Shown piece after piece: positions 23,194 through 34,200 of a stretch of DNA of 64,000 nucleotides. A program made the translations under genes and the position numbers. Within the stretch, counting starts at the first letter, position 1. Every line of letters starts with the position of its first letter. The stretch is from Nyssa sinensis. Taxonomy: Eukaryota; Streptophyta; Magnoliopsida; Cornales; Nyssaceae. The notes under the pieces are model-generated. The model was not told the origin of the DNA. It did no database searches and saw only the letters and a program-made list of their open reading frames with translations. The stretch covers positions 27,240,340 to 27,304,339 of the forward strand of contig CM018050.1 of assembly GCA_008638375.1 (NCBI GenBank). The letters run 5' to 3'.

Positions 23194-24785
23194 AGCAGCC
23201 ATCATGTTTATTGATTATAGCACCCAAAATATCACCAGAAGCTAGTTTTTGTAAACGACCAAAAGAAACATGACCTAAGCGAACATGCCAAAGAGTTAAA
23301 GATGGAGGAGTAGAGGCAACAGTAGAGCAAGCGGGCAGGGTAAGGCGGGAGGAATATAGACATTAACTAGTTCAAATAAGCATCCAACTTTACGGTCCGT
23401 CCTAAGTGTGTGTCCCGTCTTTGGATCCTGCACAAAACAACCAGTGGAAGAAAAAATAACAGTAAGACCAAGGTCACAAAGCTGACCCATAGAAATGAGA
23501 TTCAGAGTAAGTTGAGGAATAAAATAAGTATCGAGAAGAGATACTTTAAAGTGAGAGATTTGTCCAGTGTAAGTAACAAGCATGTGGGAACCATCAACAG
23601 TCTGAATAATAGAAAGATGTGAGTTAAAAACTTTAGTGGTAAAAAGAGAGTTATTAGATGTCATATGATTACAACAAGCGGAATCAAAATACCAAGAGGA
23701 AGTACTCGGTGTGACGGACAGGGCAATAAGAGAAAGAGTACCAGAAGTGGAGAGGATCTGTTTGAGAAGAGCAGTGAGGTCGGCATTAGAGATGGAGAAA
23801 GTGGGAGAGGTAGGTGGAGAAGGATCCTCAGTGGTAGCAATAACAGTGGATCGTTGGCCAGACTTGAACCTGTTGGACCTGGATGAACTGCCTTTAGAAC
23901 GGTCATTGTGTGGTTGTGGGGTTGGATGGCGAGGGCAATCATTTAAAAAATGGCCCGGTCCTCGCTTGTGATAGTGCTTCCAGACTCGAGTAGGACAGTG
24001 AAGCAGAGTATGGTCTGGTTCATGACAAAACTTGTAACCTGGTTGAGAATGATGCCCAAAAGGAGGAGTAGCGAGGGCAAGTGTTGGTATACTGAGGGCG
24101 TGCTGAGGAGGGAGCTGTAAAGCAAACTCAGTAGATGGGGGAGGGTGAGTGCAACGTCGAGTCTCATAGGAAACTAGTTCAGAAATAGCACTTTCCAAGG
24201 TCAGTAGTGGAGTACGATGAAGTAATATCGCACGAGTAAGCTCGAAGACATCATCGAGGGCTATCAAAAAGTGGATCAAGCGCTTGCTGATTTCAGTAGC
24301 TAAGAAACTTTATCGCATCCTGAGAACAGCTCCAAGTGGGTTCAGAAGCAGTCAATGATCCCAAAAAGCCTGCATACGGGAGTGAAAAACGTCGATTAGT
24401 TTGGTAGGGTCTTAACGCAGACGGTGGAGGTGATCCAGGAGTTGGTACTGATGAGAGAGACCAGCAGTGGTGTGGCGTTTAGTAAGAAAATCCCAAGCTG
24501 AATTTGGCAGTTTCGAAATGACCAAACTGCATACCGATGGATGGAATAGAGGTACTGCAAAGAGCAGAGATGATTTTCTGATTCTTCTTGTCCCACTCTT
24601 CAAGACGATCTAGAAATTTTGCTTCAAGTTCTTTCGTCTCTTTCTTTGGTTCAGTGATATCTCCTAGTAACAATACGCCAAAGTTTGTGGCCTTGAAGGT
24701 AACCAGACATGGCTTGGGCCCAAAGGACATAGTTCTTTCCATTTAGGACCAGGGGAATGTTGATAGCCAGCTCTATGGTACTCAT
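23194..24785 (-). pseudogene. Ty1-copia gag-protease region and GAG-pre-integrase
   Basis: It starts at ATG 24785 (MSTIELAINIPLVLNGKNYV). Gag landmarks are WDKKNQKIISALCSTS and WDFLTKRHTTAGLSHQY. A longer open stretch at 23296-24279 has the RNA-binding zinc-knuckle region (HEPDHTLLHC, KRGPGHFLNDC) and the protease site WYFDSACCNHMTS, then LLDTYFIPQLTLNLISMGQLCDLG. The GAG-pre-integrase domain runs up to the solo LTR edge. Frameshifts occur at about 24500 and 24300. The knuckle Cys pairs are partly replaced, and the usual protease DSG is DSA. The element cannot be active. Confidence 0.87.
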
Positions 24786-25660
24786 GATGTCGATAACTGC
24801 ACACTTGGAGAGGAATTAGACAAAAAGGAGGTCAAAAATGAACTCAGAGGGTCAAAAATACCTAAGAATGGCTTGTTGTTGGTTGAAAAATAGCCCAAAA
24901 ATGGAAAAAATGTGAAAAATCAGCAAACTGGTTCACTGTTGAATCGAACAGGCAAAACTGGTTCAGAGGAGAACCAGTTTGGTGGCAGGATGATGTAGGC
25001 ACAAGGGCTTACATGGTAGTGATGTGGCGATGACGTGGGCAGATGTGATAACGTGGCACAGTGACGTGGTGATGACGTGATGTGGCAGGGTGACGTGGCA
25101 CTGTCATGGCACAAGTGATGGCGTGGCGCTGATGTTACACTGACGTGGAAAGATGACGTGGTGTTGTCGTGTCGCTGGCGTGGCACAAGTGATGATGTGG
25201 GTCTAACGTGGCACGATGATGTGGTGTTGGCATAGCAAGATGACGTGGTAGGCGTGGCTGACGCGGCACTGTCGTGGGGCTGACGTAGCGTGATGACGTG
25301 GTGTGGTGTAGCTTTGGCTAGCGCGTGCGGGTGCGTGGAGAAATAGGGAGCGAGTGGATCTCACTCGCCGAGGCTTTGGCTGGCGCGTGCAGGGCACATG
25401 GAGAAATGGATCTCACTCGTCGAGGCTTGGGTGGCGTGTGAGGGCGCGTGTGGTGGTTTCTGGCTGTAGGAAAGGCGGCGTTCCTGCAGATCTGGGAGAG
25501 ACGATCCAAACCAAGGTGGTTGGAAGCTGTGGTGACGAGCGGAAGGCGTTAATCTAATGACGGTGGTGGTGACTAGTGGAAGCCGTTGAAGTGGTGACGG
25601 TAGTGGGCGGCGCCGGCGACTGTGGTGGTGAGCAGTGTTCAGTTGTGAATGGCCGACACT
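24786..25660 (-). other. Long leader of the copia element with ACGT-rich tract
   Basis: This untranslated stretch lies between primer site and gag. From 25010 to 25310 the plus strand repeats TGACGTGG-like words about every 12-30 bases (for example 25028, 25061, 25092, 25141, 25153, 25241, 25293). At 25315-25450 a GGCTTTGGCTGGCGCGTGC segment is duplicated. Confidence 0.55.
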
Positions 25661-25673
25661 AGCTCTGATACCA
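25661..25673 (-). promoter_or_regulatory. Primer-binding site of the copia element
   Basis: The reverse strand reads TGGTATCAGAGCT, the initiator tRNA-Met type, directly inside the LTR. Confidence 0.85.
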
Positions 25674-25674
25674 T

Positions 25675-25876
25675 ATTATAATAGTAAGAGAGAGAAAGAG
25701 AATGGGTAAAAGCCTTGTATTGAATGTGTATAATACATGTACAAGAGGGCCTATACATAGGTATACAAGAGGGAATAATACTGGCATATTCCAAGAATAT
25801 GCTAAGAATATGTCAAGGTATAACTGTACAATACGGGTATGGATACTACGTTTGACAGTACACGGTAACAGTTACA
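25675..25876 (-). mobile_element. 5' LTR of the copia element (about 200 bp)
   Basis: The reverse strand starts TGTAACTGTTACCGTGTAC at 25876 and ends CTCTTACTATTATAA next to the primer site. The short LTR and iMet primer fit small-LTR copia lineages such as Ale. The right edge lacks a plain CA, so that boundary is good to a few bases. No 3' LTR is in the window. Confidence 0.7.
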
Positions 25877-25883
25877 ATGGAAA

Positions 25884-25885
<2 letters not shown>

Positions 25886-25931
<46 letters not shown>

Positions 25932-25946
25932 TGTGTGTGTGTGTGT
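25886..25946. repeat. (GA)n(GT)n microsatellite
   Basis: About 22 GA units run into about nine GT units, just outside the copia LTR. Confidence 0.9.
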
Positions 25947-26239
25947 AAAGTGTGCGGAATTTATGCAGAGAAGAAATTTATAATTTTTGTATGTTACTTT
26001 ATTTCCTAAATTTTGACCATTTAAAAAGATTAATTCATAATTTTATTTAAGATGGAGAAAAATACATAATATAAAATATAAAATAGTGGAAGTATCACCA
26101 CAAGAAATAATAGTAAAGGCATTGCAACCATCAATTTTCATGAACTTATAAAATTGGTGGAATAGATGCAATACAATAATTTATTTCACTACCAATGCAT
26201 TGTCTCCAATAAATTATAAGTGGTTGAATTTCATTGCAT
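25947..26239. other. Region downstream of gene B
   Basis: AT-rich. It should hold the 3' untranslated region of gene B. Nothing else was recognised. Confidence 0.5.
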
Positions 26240-29200
26240 TCAATTTCCCAGTTTTCCAATCCTGAGATAAACTGGAAACTTAACGACCTTTTGGCCATTG
26301 CCATCTTCACCCCAAGCACGCTTAAAGTCCTCAATCACATCATCTGTCAAGAGCTCAACACCCTTATCTCGGGCCGTCTGATACGCTGACGCTGATCTTG
26401 TATACGCAAGATACTCATCTAAGTCCATCAATCTCTCAGTTTTGAACTCAAATGGCCCAGTGTGATCAGCTCCATCCACCGGCTCAAATGGAAAATCAAT
26501 GCTTCTATACTTGTCCACAACCAGATTACGGCCTGGACTCCAATAAGCTCTAGAATCAACAAAGTAAACTCGCCGGAAAATTGAGTCGACGTTGTCGTTG
26601 CCCTCTGGTGTGGTGTAGCACCATGCAGCAATCACTCCGTGGGGCCTCTTAAGGACCCATTTCACCTGTTGGTAGAAGGTGGGCAGGTCAAACCAGTGCA
26701 GAGCTTGAGCAATGGTTACGACGTCCACGCTTGCTGGCACTGCGACGTTGCGCTCAAGCTCGGTCGTGGACATGCCGGGAGGGGTACATTGATAGCGCAC
26801 GTTGGGGAGCTTGGGTGCGAAGTCCAGTTGATTTTGGCTGGTGTCAGTGGCTATGACATTCTTGTATATCCCAGCTAACTGGAAATTGACTTCTGTTAGT
26901 GCAATATTCATGTAGTCTGTTAAGAGATTGCTTTCTTATAATAATTCATTGGGAATTTGTATTTGCGCTCCACATTCTCCATGACATTTTGGAGTGCTCA
27001 TAACCACCCACTTCTTTCTTCCTATTCGGAACCAATCTTAAGCAATGGTAAATTCATAAACTATGTTTAGGAGACCAAAGTGTATATATTAAATTTTTAA
27101 AAGAAATTCTAATGAAAATGTAAGAAGTTTTAAAGAGACTAATTCCAAATCTTTTTTTAAAAAATAAAATGAAAAAAAAAAAACACTACAAAAATTGAAT
27201 TTTGCAAAAATTTGGACCCCTTTATCACCCCCTCAATCCACCACTACACTTAAGTCAATAATTATCTAATGATGGATTCAGAAATTTTATTTAAGTAAGT
27301 GGAATTAGAAATTTAAAGAGAATTTATATGAATATATAAAAAGAAAGAGAGGGAACAATCTTGTCAAAGTCAATGGGCTTGAGCCCAAATAATCATCACA
27401 AGTTGTGACACATGTACGATGACCAATACAATTGTAAAAAATTGGACTGTTAAGATATAAAAGGAAAAGTGTGGAAGTGGTAAGTGCTCTAATCTCCGTT
27501 GAAAAAAAAAAAGTAGAGTTCAAGTTTTCAGAAAGAACGAGTATTAGGACCTGTTGGGGAATCTTCATTTTTGGATTAGTTCAGTTCTGAAACCATTACA
27601 TTCAGCTAGTTCAGGTTTGAATGAATTCAAATAAGAACGAGTTTCATTTTATAAGTTGTTTGTTTAAAACAAGATTTTATTTTAGTTTTATCTTGTATTG
27701 TGTTTGGTATCTAGAAATTTTTCATCTTTATCATCAAAATTACAACCACCACATCTACCATTCTTCTGAACATATCAACCAAATCAACAATTACCAGATC
27801 GAAACAAAATTCTTCTCTCTAAATTGTTTTCGTTATAGAAAGTGCTATATCCATTCTAAGGGATTACTTACAACAACAAACAAAAAAATTGCAATGGCAG
27901 ACATGGAGGCTTTTCCAAATGATTCGAACTTTTTTTCTAGATCTTCTCTTTTTTCTATATTGTATTGCCCCACAGAGATTGACGATTTTGAACAAGAAAA
28001 GATTCAGAAAAAACTAGATTTTAGTTCGCAAGTACGATTGGAGTATTCAAAGCAGATTAATTCCCTTTCCCCTAAACATATAATTGCCTGCATAACAAAC
28101 CCTACATCAGTAAATCCTTTTTTTTTTTTTTAATAATAAATCTTTCTAGTTTAATAACTATCTCAAATCAAAATTTCAAAAACCACAAGCATAATGCACT
28201 AATTTGCTTGAAAAAAAAAAGAAAAGAAAAACTATTGTTGCGAAGAAGAATAGTGAAGGAGGAGATGCAATGTGATATTGTGAAGAATTTGTGATCTTCA
28301 AGCACTGTCGCTTGATTGATGTTTCAATTGAGTTGTTTTTTTGTGTGAAAATAGAGAAAGTACAAACCCTTTTTACAGGAAGAGGGGTAGAAGATGGACG
28401 AGAAGAGATCTCTTTCTAGCGGTGCTTTTCAAAATAGGGCAATCATCGCAAGGTTTCAGTTTCAAACCACCTCTCCCTTGTTCGAAGGTGGCCCAATTTT
28501 TGTTCAATATTGGACCCGTGAAAAACCTGATATGTTTGAGATTCAGTATTACCAAATTAGGGTCTCTCTTTTTGGATCCACGTTATACCCACTAAAACTT
28601 GTTTTGATTCTTCCCAAACACCCCCCTAGTAGAAATTTAAATAAGCAAAATATATTGTATATGTCAAAATTTAATTTACATTACTACTTATATTCTCAAC
28701 ATTCCCTTATCACTAGACATTTTTCTCAAAATAATAGGCCTTTTAAGTTGTGACACGTATTTCATTGGTTAAAATATATCTACACTATAACATGGCAATG
28801 GGTGATGGTGGATCAATCCCATTTTTTATTTTTATTTTTTATTAAAAAAACATAATTGGAGTTGAAATGTATATGTTTTAGGAAAGAAAATAGAGACAAG
28901 AATCTATAAATTGAAATTATTTAATTAAAAAACCAATACTATACTTTTCAAAATTTCATTTCAGAAATACATCTCAAATCATGTAATAACATTAAATTAA
29001 TTATACATCATGCTTTGTATCATTTGGGAGCATTTTGGGGGAGAAAATTTTGAGAAGAATAGCTTTTCCTATTTAAATTCTATAGGGATGATCCCTAAAT
29101 CCAAAGATTTACCGCCGCCAATAGTGTGGTTACATGTCAGCATTTTATATCATAAATGTATCAAATATATTATGTTTCAGTTAAAATATACAATTCTTTC

Positions 29201-29848
29201 TATTTTTTCTCCACCATTGAGAGTCACTACTCACTCCTTTACCAGCCATTGGTATCTCCATGAACAAAAAAAGTAAGTAATGCAATTTTAAATTAAACTC
29301 TAACATAGAGTTAGAATATCATTAATTCTGAATCTTGTTTGCTTTTTAAAATAATTTATATATATATATATATAATATATATATATAGAAAAAATAAGAA
29401 CTAAGAAGAGTCAAAAAGGAGTAGTGACTAAGAAGAGGAAAAAGGAGTAGAAAAAAATAGAAGAAATTAAAGGAGACTCCCAGCAGCCATAAACCACTCG
29501 ATTACGATCATTTCTATAATAATTTTCTCATTTTCCATTGGTATAAAAAAAGAAAAACAGTCGGTTACGATCATTCGTATAGACTTCTAAACACTTTTCC
29601 TAAAATATGAAATTGAAAGAGGGGGAAAAGATATTTCAATTCTAATTATCTTAAATGTTAAATTTGCAGAGAGAGAGAGAGAGGGAGGGGCTCACGGATA
29701 TGGCAGCCTGGCCGCTACCGGTGCCGACATCCCACGCAAGGTCATGTTGGGGTGTCTTGGATGCGATGAACTGGAACACTTCTTCTGGGTAACCGGGCCG
29801 ACTCACCGAGTAATCCTTGCCCTGTTTGAGGAACAAATCTGCCATCAC
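26240..29848 (-). CDS. Class I SAM-dependent methyltransferase, gene B (2 exons)
   Basis: Exon 1 is 29696-29848 (two adjacent ATGs at 29848 and 29845; the second aligns with gene A) and exon 2 is 26240-26878, giving 262-263 aa. The donor is GTGAGC, the acceptor TTCCAG, phase 0, in exactly the position of gene A's intron. Motif I is DVGTGSGQAA, the acidic residue is Asp in IATDTS, and the motif IV region reads VVTIAQALHWFDL. The C-terminus has DGADHTGPFEFKTERLMDLD and GNGQKVVKFPVYLRIGK, shared with gene A. The frames are open throughout. Exon 1 differs from gene A at 8 of 50 residues. The family is cytosolic and stress-linked in several plants, with substrates mostly unknown. A TATA box lies at 29899-29906. 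Confidence 0.92.
26879..29695 (-). other. Intron of gene B
   Basis: 2.8 kb against 1.2 kb in gene A. The extra length includes a possible DNA transposon at 27548-28628, a (TA)n run at 29358-29385 and an A/G-rich stretch at 29386-29480. Confidence 0.85.
27548..28628. mobile_element. Possible DNA transposon in intron B
   Basis: The left end reads GGACCTGTTGGGGAATCTTC. The right end, read inward on the other strand, is GGGGTGTTTGGGAAGAATC. Such GG-CCTGTTTGGG-type facing ends are common in plant hAT and PIF elements. No clear target duplication was found. Inside are two plus-strand frames with no recognisable domain: 27894-28133 (MADMEAFPNDSNFFSRSS) and 28394-28753 (MDEKRSLSSGAFQNR). Treat this as tentative. 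Confidence 0.3.
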
Positions 29849-29898
29849 TCTTTCTGACTTTTGCCTGAGATAAATAAGATCTATATGCTTTGCATCCC

Positions 29899-29906
29899 CT
29901 TTATAG
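29899..29906 (-). promoter_or_regulatory. TATA box of gene B
   Basis: The reverse strand reads CTATAAAG, 54 bases upstream of the first ATG. Transcription would start near 29870 and leave a leader of about 25-30 bases. Confidence 0.6.
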
Positions 29907-30519
29907 TCAAACGAAATTCATGTCCAAAACTAATAAGGATGGGTAGATCTGTCATGCTCACAACAGGAATTCCAAAGCACAAAGCAAAATTTGTTATTGC
30001 TTCTTTACACGTGTCTTCCCTTAGCTGTTTGATAACAAGTCAAAAGTACTTCCAAAATTTACAAATCAAAATTCATTCTTGCTACTTGCACATGCACCCA
30101 TCTATCTCTCTCTTCTTTTTTTAAACCAAATATTAAAGCAACTTAAATTCCATTATTCTAAGTTAAGAGAGTTTGGGGGGCTTTTTCAAATCTACAAATG
30201 TGAGTTAATTACTTCTTTTTTTCAAATGCAATTTATATGTTTCATAAAGTAAAATACAAAATTAGTTCTTGATAAACACTTAAACAGGCTTTTTTTTTCA
30301 AAATATTATTTGCAAATAGAAACACAGAATAACACAAAAGGGGAACATAAATATTATTGAGTTAGATTGTAATATTTTGAAGAAAGGGAGTTAAGAGAGT
30401 TACGATAAAATCAGGATGAGTTATTTACTTTTGATGGAGTTCAAGAATTCTATTTTAATTAAGTGTCTAAAATAACAGGGGCACCAATGGAACTTCATGT
30501 ATATGAATATAAGAAGTGG
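29907..30519. other. Upstream region of gene B
   Basis: AT-rich promoter-distal sequence. Nothing else was recognised. Confidence 0.45.
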
Positions 30520-30524
30520 TACGA

Positions 30525-32539
30525 TGTCACGTCTCAAAACCGAGGAGGCCCGAGTGTCAAGTGAGTTATCTTATTTCTGAGCCACTCTTAAGTGATATAA
30601 TTAAATGTAAAATATGTTATTTTACTATTATTTAAGTTAAATAGTCCATTGGAGACAAATTTGATGTCGAAAAAGTCAGTTCAGAAGCTAAACTGAAAAA
30701 AACAAGAGGAGAGGTGGTCAGGCTCCTCTCTGAGTGCCGATCGGTACACTAAGAAGGGGATTTTCCACCTCCTAGTGCCGATCAAGCCTAGGACCCCTAC
30801 TTTGGCCCATTTTGAAAACTTGTCCTATTTCACCTCTTTTTCTTGGTTCCACCTAATTCTTAAGAGTCAAAATCATTTATTCTCACTTCATTCAACATTA
30901 ATAATATATTCTAACGCTCATTTGACACTCAACAATCACTTCCATTCATCATGAAGTCACGCATCTAATTAAAGATTCAAGTTCCATTCTTCAAATTTTC
31001 AAAAAGGATCCAAATGACTTCATGGACTATATCTTCATCTCAATTCCATTTTTAAAACAAGTTAACTTACAATAGTACTCCTTCCTTATGAGACTAAGAA
31101 AAAGAGGGAATTCTATATAGACTAAGAAACATAAAGTTTACATGGACACGTGTTTCCCACACATATACATTCAAAACATTTCCCAAAACGAGTTCTAACA
31201 TAAGCACATACTTGTCAAGGGTTGTTCAAAATTGAACATAAATACATTCTACACATGATGGTCATCCAACTATACAAAAATGATATCTTCCTAAAAATAG
31301 CTTGGTGGTGGTGGTCCTTGAATTTGCAGTCGTTTTCTTGCCCGCTCTTACATCTTGTAGGGGTCAGTTCAACAACCACAGTAGAAAAAAATCTAAACAT
31401 AGGTAAGAACATGTGGTGGCGCGTGTATGCTTGTGCACGTGTAATGACAACCAAATGCTCATCAAGCATGTTTTGTCAATAACAAGGATCCAAACAAATA
31501 GCCAATTTCTCATGTGCTAGAGTATATAAGTATTTCAAAGAAGCATTATCAAGGAAAGCAATGTACATCATTCCAAAATTTAAGGTTTCATTCCATTTGA
31601 GTTCTTTTAATTATTCAAAATTTCTATTTTCATATCTCAAGTATTAATCCTAAGACTATACTCCTAGTCAGCCCCCGGTAAGCCTTATATATTTTACGGG
31701 CTACTAACTCGATGGAGACATTCAACCATTTGCGCAGGTTTACGGATCGCAAGCCGAAGGGAGACACCATTCGGAACACTAATCAAAACTCCGAGTAAGT
31801 ACAATCTTACCATGCTCAAAATCACATAATTGACATGCCCCGATTGTAGCCCAAATGTTCATATCTTTCCAAGTTTTTATTCTCACATTTCCTAGGGCTT
31901 ATCATTCATGTTTATGTTCACAATTCATCATATGCTCATTAAGGAGGTTAAACATTCAAGTAATTCCACTCAAATATTCATAAATTTACATCAAACATAC
32001 ATTGAAGCATTTTGACAAACACTTGGTCTGCAATCACAATATCAAGCATAATACACATAAAATCTCCTTTATGATTTCACTAACCAAACATTTTTGCGTT
32101 CAACTGGGAGTTATATCAACATCAAGATAGGATAAAAATAATTCATTTCATAACAAGAATTCAACCAATATATAGACTTTCAAGGTACATGCAATATATG
32201 CCCAAATATGCAAAAATTAACAATTCTAGAGTAAGAGATGAGATAGATGCATGGTAAACCTATCTACACAAGTCATATACCTAAGTTTAGAAATCCCCTA
32301 CCTCAATTCTTCCAGTAGTGGTAGAAACCCTAACTTTGTTCTTGATGATTTTGGTTAGAACTTCAAAATCTCTAACTTCACTTGGTGCTTGTAAGTAGAA
32401 TAGAGTTTGTGCTTTTTCAATCTTCTAAAAGATGGTCTAAATCCTCGAAGAATCTCACAATTTTTCTCACTTTCCTTCTCTTTTACATTATTATTATTTT
32501 ATAATTTACAATTTAGGAAAAAAATTCCAGGTCTTTACA
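30525..32539 (+). mobile_element. Solo LTR, family S2 (2015 bp)
   Basis: It begins TGTCACGTCTCAAAACCGAGG and ends CCAGGTCTTTACA. The flanks are tacga at 30520-30524 and tacga at 32540-32544, a perfect 5-bp duplication. Its sequence is unlike the S1 copies apart from the start. No internal region and no coding sequence are present. Confidence 0.9.
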
Positions 32540-32544
32540 TACGA

Positions 32545-33129
32545 CTTTTATCAAAAATTGGGATTTACTTTTATAAATATTTATGAAAAATTAAGATGTA
32601 AGTACATTGTTATATTGTGAGCTTTTGTTGTAATTAGATAGAATCATGTATGTGATTTTTTCATACCTAAAATTAAAGGAGTCTTGATTTAAGCTTTGAC
32701 CATCAATAACTTTTTTAGATATTTGAGATAAAAATTTAAATCGAAAAACACCTTATTATATGATAATGATATTTGTATTTGACTAAAAACTTAAATTACA
32801 ATCTAAGCTAGGGATTATTGAGATAGATTGTGATATTTGAAGAAAATAGAGTTTGTGTTATACAAGTTTATCACATATAAAAAGTTTAACAAGTTTTTCG
32901 AATACATATAAAGTGACACTAAGTCACTTTAGGGTTATAATTAATTAACTAAAAAATTATTAAATCAACTAATTAATCCACAGAGTATGTAACATTTTGA
33001 ATTTTTAATAAACATTTTATTAGTTGGTATATACCCAAATATTAAGTCAAGTCTAATAAAATAAAATGGCCAAATAAACAAGCCAAAAATAATCCAATAA
33101 ATATGTAAAATAATAATAATAATAATAAT

Positions 33130-33193
<64 letters not shown>

Positions 33194-33285
33194 TAATGAT
33201 ACAAGATTTACAAATACGCATTTGGACACTGTTAAGAGGATAAATTATATAGTAATAATAAAATATACATATAAATACACATATA
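32545..33285. other. Spacer between solo LTR and CACTA element
   Basis: AT-rich, with no gene. It contains the trinucleotide repeat listed separately. Confidence 0.5.
33107..33193. repeat. (AAT)n microsatellite
   Basis: About 28 AAT units with one TAATT interruption. The apparent poly-Ile frame across it is an artefact. Confidence 0.95.
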
Positions 33286-33299
33286 CACTACAGGAAAAG

Positions 33300-33765
33300 A
33301 GACTTTTAGTGACGCTCTCGAACGTCACTAATAATAAAAATATACGTCGTTAAAACCATTTAGCGACGCCAAAGTGGGCGTCGCGCGAGGTGTCGCGAAT
33401 ATTCATGTCGCTAATACTATTAGTGACATGCACACTTGTATGTGTCGGTAAAGGTAACTATTAGCGACATTTAAAAGGTGTCGCTAATAATTAGGTGAGG
33501 GCGTCGCGAATAGTATACATAGGACGCAATGGGCGTCGCTAATTTGGCCCTTTAGCGATGCTCCTAGGGCGTCGCAAATAGTTTATTAGCATTCTTTAAC
33601 GACAACTGGGGTGCGTCGCTAATAGTATGTTTTTAGAATTATTTAGCGACGCCTTAATTACGTCGCTAATAGTATATTGATAGCGATGAATGTGAAGCGT
33701 CGCTAAAAACTAATTTTTGGGTCCTTTAGCCATGCCTCTTTGTGCGTCGCTAAAAGTTAATTTTT
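33300..33765. repeat. Subterminal palindromic repeats, CACTA 3' end
   Basis: TTAGCGACGC and GCGTCGCTAA words alternate every 20-40 bases, so that many pairs form short stems (for example TTTAGCGATGC, then GGGCGTCGCAAA). In the En/Spm family such repeats are TnpA binding sites. Here that role is inferred. Confidence 0.85.
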
Positions 33766-34200
33766 TTTTTAGGCATATTTTAACCTGAATTATTGGTTTT
33801 TTTTTTTTTTTGTTTTATTCATATTTAAAACATGTATCAATCATCCTGATATACAATAAAATCCAAACGTTCTGAAATGAATATATTAAAAGAAAAACGC
33901 ATTCATATATATATATATATATATATATATTATACTTACAATTGTAAAAGTAGAATTTATCAATAAATAAAAAAATAAAAGATTGTCTCGGAAAATGTAA
34001 CTACAGATGTCCATGAAAAGAACAAAAACAAATGAGAATAGTAAGTCCCGATGCAGAACAGAAAGACGGCGGCACAATAATCCCGATCAATCTAAAATAA
34101 AGATCAAATAATATATATTAGAACACTTATTAAATATATATGAACATAGGAGATAAATATTTTTTTTTTTGCATGCATAAATAGTAAGAACAGCATAAAG

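Noticed and set aside
26639..26878. Plus-strand ORF opposite methyltransferase gene B
   Set aside because: Antisense shadow of a clearly conserved exon.
32965..33204. Poly-isoleucine ORF
   Set aside because: Translation of an (AAT)n microsatellite.
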